From positions 226,812,539 through 226,876,538 of the forward strand of contig NC_066581.1 of NCBI RefSeq assembly GCF_024323335.1: a DNA stretch of 64,000 nucleotides. The letters run 5' to 3'. This document shows, one piece after another, positions 60,691-64,000 of this stretch; the first letter of the stretch is position 1; each line of letters opens with the position of its first letter. A program made the translations under genes and the position numbers. A model generated the notes under the pieces. It searched no databases, was not told the origin of the DNA, and was given only the letters and a program-made list of their open reading frames with translations. The DNA comes from Lathyrus oleraceus. Lineage: Eukaryota; Streptophyta; Magnoliopsida; Fabales; Fabaceae.

Positions 60691-60790
60691 ATGCCTCCAA
60701 GATATGAGATAGATTACATGGGAATCCAATTCATAAAGAGCAAAGCAGGAGCAAAGTAGAGAAAACGGTTCGAGTATATTTTTTGACGGG
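60691..60790 (+). pseudogene. Possible start of an Athila downstream (env-like) ORF
   Basis: ATG near 60691 opens MPPRYEIDYMGIQFIKSKAG and stops after about 22 codons; RKRFEYIF follows in frame. Athila-group elements often have an additional ORF after integrase, and its start can look like this. With so few residues the call is tentative. It could also be chance coding in the 3' region. Confidence 0.25.
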
Positions 60791-61926
60791 AGCTTTTCAT
60801 ACCCCATTTTTATCCTTATCTTTTTTTTCTTCATGTCATATGGATATAGGAAATGAATCTTCATCTAATGCAAATATGAGAGGTCCCCATGATCATACAT
60901 CATCTCATGTTCAATGGATCATTTCCTCAATTAAAAAAAAGGTCAACAATCAATTTTTGAAGACCATTTTTGCTAATTTTATTTCACTTCATTCATTATC
61001 ATATCATTCATAATTTTTATCTTCAATAAAAAGGTTAGTTTATGTGAAAGTAAGATTATAAAGTAATTGTTTTAATGAAGAAAAACCACAAGAATGTGCT
61101 TTTGTCAAAAAGAATGGATCAAGATTCATATCATGAGCTAGTGCATTAAAGTCAAGATTTCAAGTGTTAAAGATCAAGCCTTGGATGATATCTTGGATTG
61201 ATCATGACATTATAAGATGCAAGTCTACATTCTCGCTATGTTGAATATAAATGCTAAAAAAATTCATACTTAGTCATGGCTTATTGCATTACAAATTATT
61301 AGTGCATTGAAATTGGTTAAATTATTTTTAAAAGAATTTTTTTCACTGCCAATAGAAGTGGTAATCGGTTACCACTTTTCCTGTAACCGTTTACCACACT
61401 GAAGCACTACATCCTATGGGATTTTTCAAAGGGTGTAACCGGTTACCAAAAAAAACCTGAAACCAGTTACATGTGCACTAAGTTCAAATTTTTCAAGGCA
61501 CCAGTTCAGGTGTAACCGGTTACACCGTATATGGTAACTTGTTACACCATATATGATAACTGGTTACCACTACACCAGTGGCAGTGTTATATTTAGTTTT
61601 TGCTCCAAATGAATTTGTAAAGTGACATATGAACCATGGAAACTATTCATGCATATGTACTTTTTCAGAGAGGTGTTAAGGCACTATATAAACCTTACTT
61701 TTAAGATTTTGAAAGTCACATCTTTCATCTACAATTCAAATATTATTTTTATCTCATTTTCAAAAACCAAGTGTTCTTAACAGAATTTTTGTTGAAACTT
61801 ATGCATTAAACTTTCATTGCAATTTCACATGGTTTCAACCACATACATCATTGAGCACTTGTGTTACATATTGAGAATTGTTTTCTTGAAGCAAAAGATC
61901 AATCCAATTGATTGATATATTGTATA
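60791..61926. repeat. Unclassified repeat, LTR-like, with TATA box
   Basis: About 1.1 kb with no coding signal. It has seven copies of a GTAACCGGTTAC-like palindrome (61356-61571) and a TATA box CTATATAAA at 61684-61692, followed by an A/T-rich leader-like stretch. This layout fits a promoter-bearing LTR of an unidentified element, cut at 61926 by an Ogre-type LTR. No element ends were found. Confidence 0.4.
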
Positions 61927-64000
61927 TGTAAGACCCTAATTTTGACCCTAAGATCCCTCATGGCATCATGTTATTGCACAAATGCATTGCCTCAAGGATC
62001 ATAGCATGTTTGGCTCCTTAACCCTAGGGCTGGGACTTATTTGAGTGATTTGAGATCACCAAGCATGCTTGTATTGTATGTTATTGCATTTCTTATTTGA
62101 TTACTAACCAAAATCACAAAAATATGTCACTAACTCTTTTTGTTTTGAAGCTCAAGTGATCATGTGCCCCACAATGCTCATAGGAGGTTCCTAAGCCCAA
62201 TGCAATGGCTAGATGAAGAAGAGAAAAAGCATGACAATGGTCCACAAAGCTCCTAATCATCATATATATCTCCCAAGTATCTAAATTTTCCAATTTGATC
62301 AAGATAACCCAAAGGGCTTGAGGATTGTTTCCCAACGAAACCCTAATTTCACTGTGCTTTGACTATGCCTTGCCCATGAAGCAATCTCAACCTCTGATCA
62401 AATTTAATCAAGGGAAGTTATTTCATTTATCATTTTATGCATATATGGGCCTATTTGAGTCCCCTCAATCATTTATTCATCAAGATTGGAAGTTTGACTT
62501 TGAAAAGTTGACCAGTCAAGTCATCTAACTAAGTTGAGGTTCAATGAGCTATAATTTTTGATGTGTTTGTCAAATGAAGATGACCCCAAAATAAAAAATA
62601 TTCCTAAGAACCATATGAACAATTTTCATGTTCATCAAAAATAAATTTGAAACATGGAAGGTCATCATTCATTTCAAAACATTATAGGTCATTTTGACTG
62701 AAACCCTAATTTTGGGTCAACTTGCCAAGGGCATAACTTTCTCAACTGTTATGATTTTGAGGTGGTACCAAAGGCATTGGAAAGCTTGAGGTGTCTACTT
62801 AAAATTGTATGTTGGAAAAAATTTCATAATCCTAAAACAAATACATGTGATATTGCAAAACATTATAGGTCATCTTGGACCTAATTCATTGAATTTGAAA
62901 AAGTACCCACCTTCAAATGCCCATAACTTTGTCATACAAAATCCAAATGATGAAAAATTTGAGTCTAGATTGAACATATTGAAAATATATACAACTTTGA
63001 TGTTGTAGATTGTCTCATTTGAAGCTTGTATCATGAGGACAGAGGGGTTTGATTAAGCTTGCTTTTGGTTAAATTTTTCAAAATGATTTGAATATGTTTT
63101 ACACTTGGACTTTCCAATCCAGTTTTGATCAATTTGCACATTCCAAATGATTTTTTGCCCAACATGACTTTTGTTCCTAATTTCAAGAGGTTTCCAACCA
63201 TTACTCACAATTGTCCTTGGGGTCTACCATTTGGGAGATTCGAATTTATTTTCATTTAGGTGCATTTTGGATATTTTATGTTATAACTTGGTATGCAAGC
63301 ATTTCCCATCCAATGTGCACGACCAAATGCCTTTCACGTGAACTCAGCAAGCTTCTTCAGCCATCCATGGGCCTTTCACACGTCCATAAAGGCCCATGCA
63401 CTCGAATTTCAAATTCTCATGCACATGAGCAAAGTGTGATTAGCCGCCACATTCAGCTATAAATAAACACCTCATGAGCTTCATTCAAAAACCTTTTGGA
63501 GATCCCATGTGCTGCTGCACTAAAACCACACCCTCACCAAAGGAATCATTCACCATTTTTTCAGATTTTCGAGCTTGAAATTCAGCAACATTAGCTGAGT
63601 TTTAAAGCTAGATTCCTTAGCCAATCATCTTCCATACATTCAAAGGTCAAAGAGGAGCAAAGATCTTGGAGAATTCGTGGCCAAAAACTCACCAATTCAA
63701 AGGAATCAACTCAAACTATTTGGATCTGAATCTCTTAATTCAATGTAGTTTTCTTGTGTTTCTGTGGTTCCCTGAAGTCCTCATACTTGAGGCAAGCTTT
63801 TGATGCATTCAATTTTCCATTTCATGAACAATCCGTGTGGACACCATGATTTTCTCCTTCATCTTTCTCTCAATATAGGAAGATTGAAATAAATCCATTG
63901 GTACAGTGATGATCTACATCACAAGAGCTTTATTTCCATGGCCTTGTTTTTCATTTTCATTAAGTTTCATTTCTCTGCAAATTTGGCCAGAGTTTGTGTG
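61927..64000 (+). mobile_element. Ogre-type LTR, partial (window edge)
   Basis: Starts TGTAAGACCCTAATTTTGAC, the 5' terminus of Ogre LTRs in sense orientation, and continues to the window end. Left flank is GTATA (61922-61926), the expected position of a target duplication. It most resembles the LTR at 19330-24007 (shared GATCACCAAGCATGCTTG block, inverse complement). A TATA box is at 63457-63465 (CTATAAATA). Whether it is a solo LTR or starts a full element cannot be seen. Confidence 0.85.

Noticed and set aside
1..64000. tRNA, rRNA or host protein-coding genes
   Set aside because: Looked for cloverleaf-type segments and recognisable host proteins in the given frames; none could be supported. 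Short exons could be missed by eye.

Overview
The window looks like intergenic DNA from a large, repeat-rich plant genome, most likely a legume of the pea/vetch tribe (Fabeae). The main evidence is an Ogre-type (Ty3/gypsy, Tat lineage) retrotransposon with 4.7-kb LTRs, an extra ORF before gag, a second RNase H, a predicted intron between protease and reverse transcriptase, and a tandem-repeat 3' region. Further LTRs of related type, two Athila-like elements, a Ty1/copia SIRE/Maximus-type LTR and several MITEs fill most of the rest. I found no intact host gene, tRNA or rRNA gene. Every retroelement reading frame is broken.

Layout: 1-1576 is the end of an Ogre/Tat-type LTR cut by the window edge. 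1577-3240 is the 3' part and LTR of a Ty1/copia (SIRE/Maximus-like) element. 3241-7860 is AT-rich DNA with paired snRNA-promoter-like modules, a Stowaway MITE, a second MITE and an RNase-H-like fragment. 7860-14459 is a minus-strand Athila-like element, 3'-truncated, carrying a 2.3-kb solo LTR and a hAT-like MITE. 14460-15238 holds LTR remnants. From 15239 to about 59975 there is a plus-strand Athila-like gag-pol, split twice: by a 4.68-kb solo LTR (19330-24007, duplication GTCTA) and by the complete minus-strand Ogre element (24435-58936, duplication ACTAC). 59976-61926 is Athila downstream sequence and unclassified repeat. 61927-64000 is the start of another Ogre-type LTR.

The Ogre element spans 34.5 kb, but about 22.1 kb once later insertions are removed. 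Its left (3') LTR contains an opposite-orientation solo LTR of its own family (28147-32858, ATTTG) and a related 6.6-kb solo-LTR block (33672-40293, AAATG). That block in turn contains a 2.2-kb solo LTR (33813-36005, GATGG). Its right (5') LTR holds a 1.08-kb solo LTR (55738-56821, ACGTG). The 12.6-kb interior reads on the minus strand: PBS, 5' UTR, ORF1, gag-protease, intron, RT/RNase H, second RNase H, integrase, repeat-bearing 3' region, polypurine tract.

Relative age follows from the nesting: Athila first, then the Ogre element and the 19330-24007 LTR, then insertions into the Ogre LTRs, and last the 33813-36005 LTR. Most intruders survive only as solo LTRs, which points to frequent LTR-LTR recombination. 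Nothing here is clearly a new biological system. The items most worth checking are the 3.7-kb-arm inverted repeat made by the antiparallel Ogre LTRs, a near-palindromic 14-bp motif recurring in different LTR families, the predicted in-frame pol intron, and the paired USE/TATA modules near 3.2-3.4 kb.
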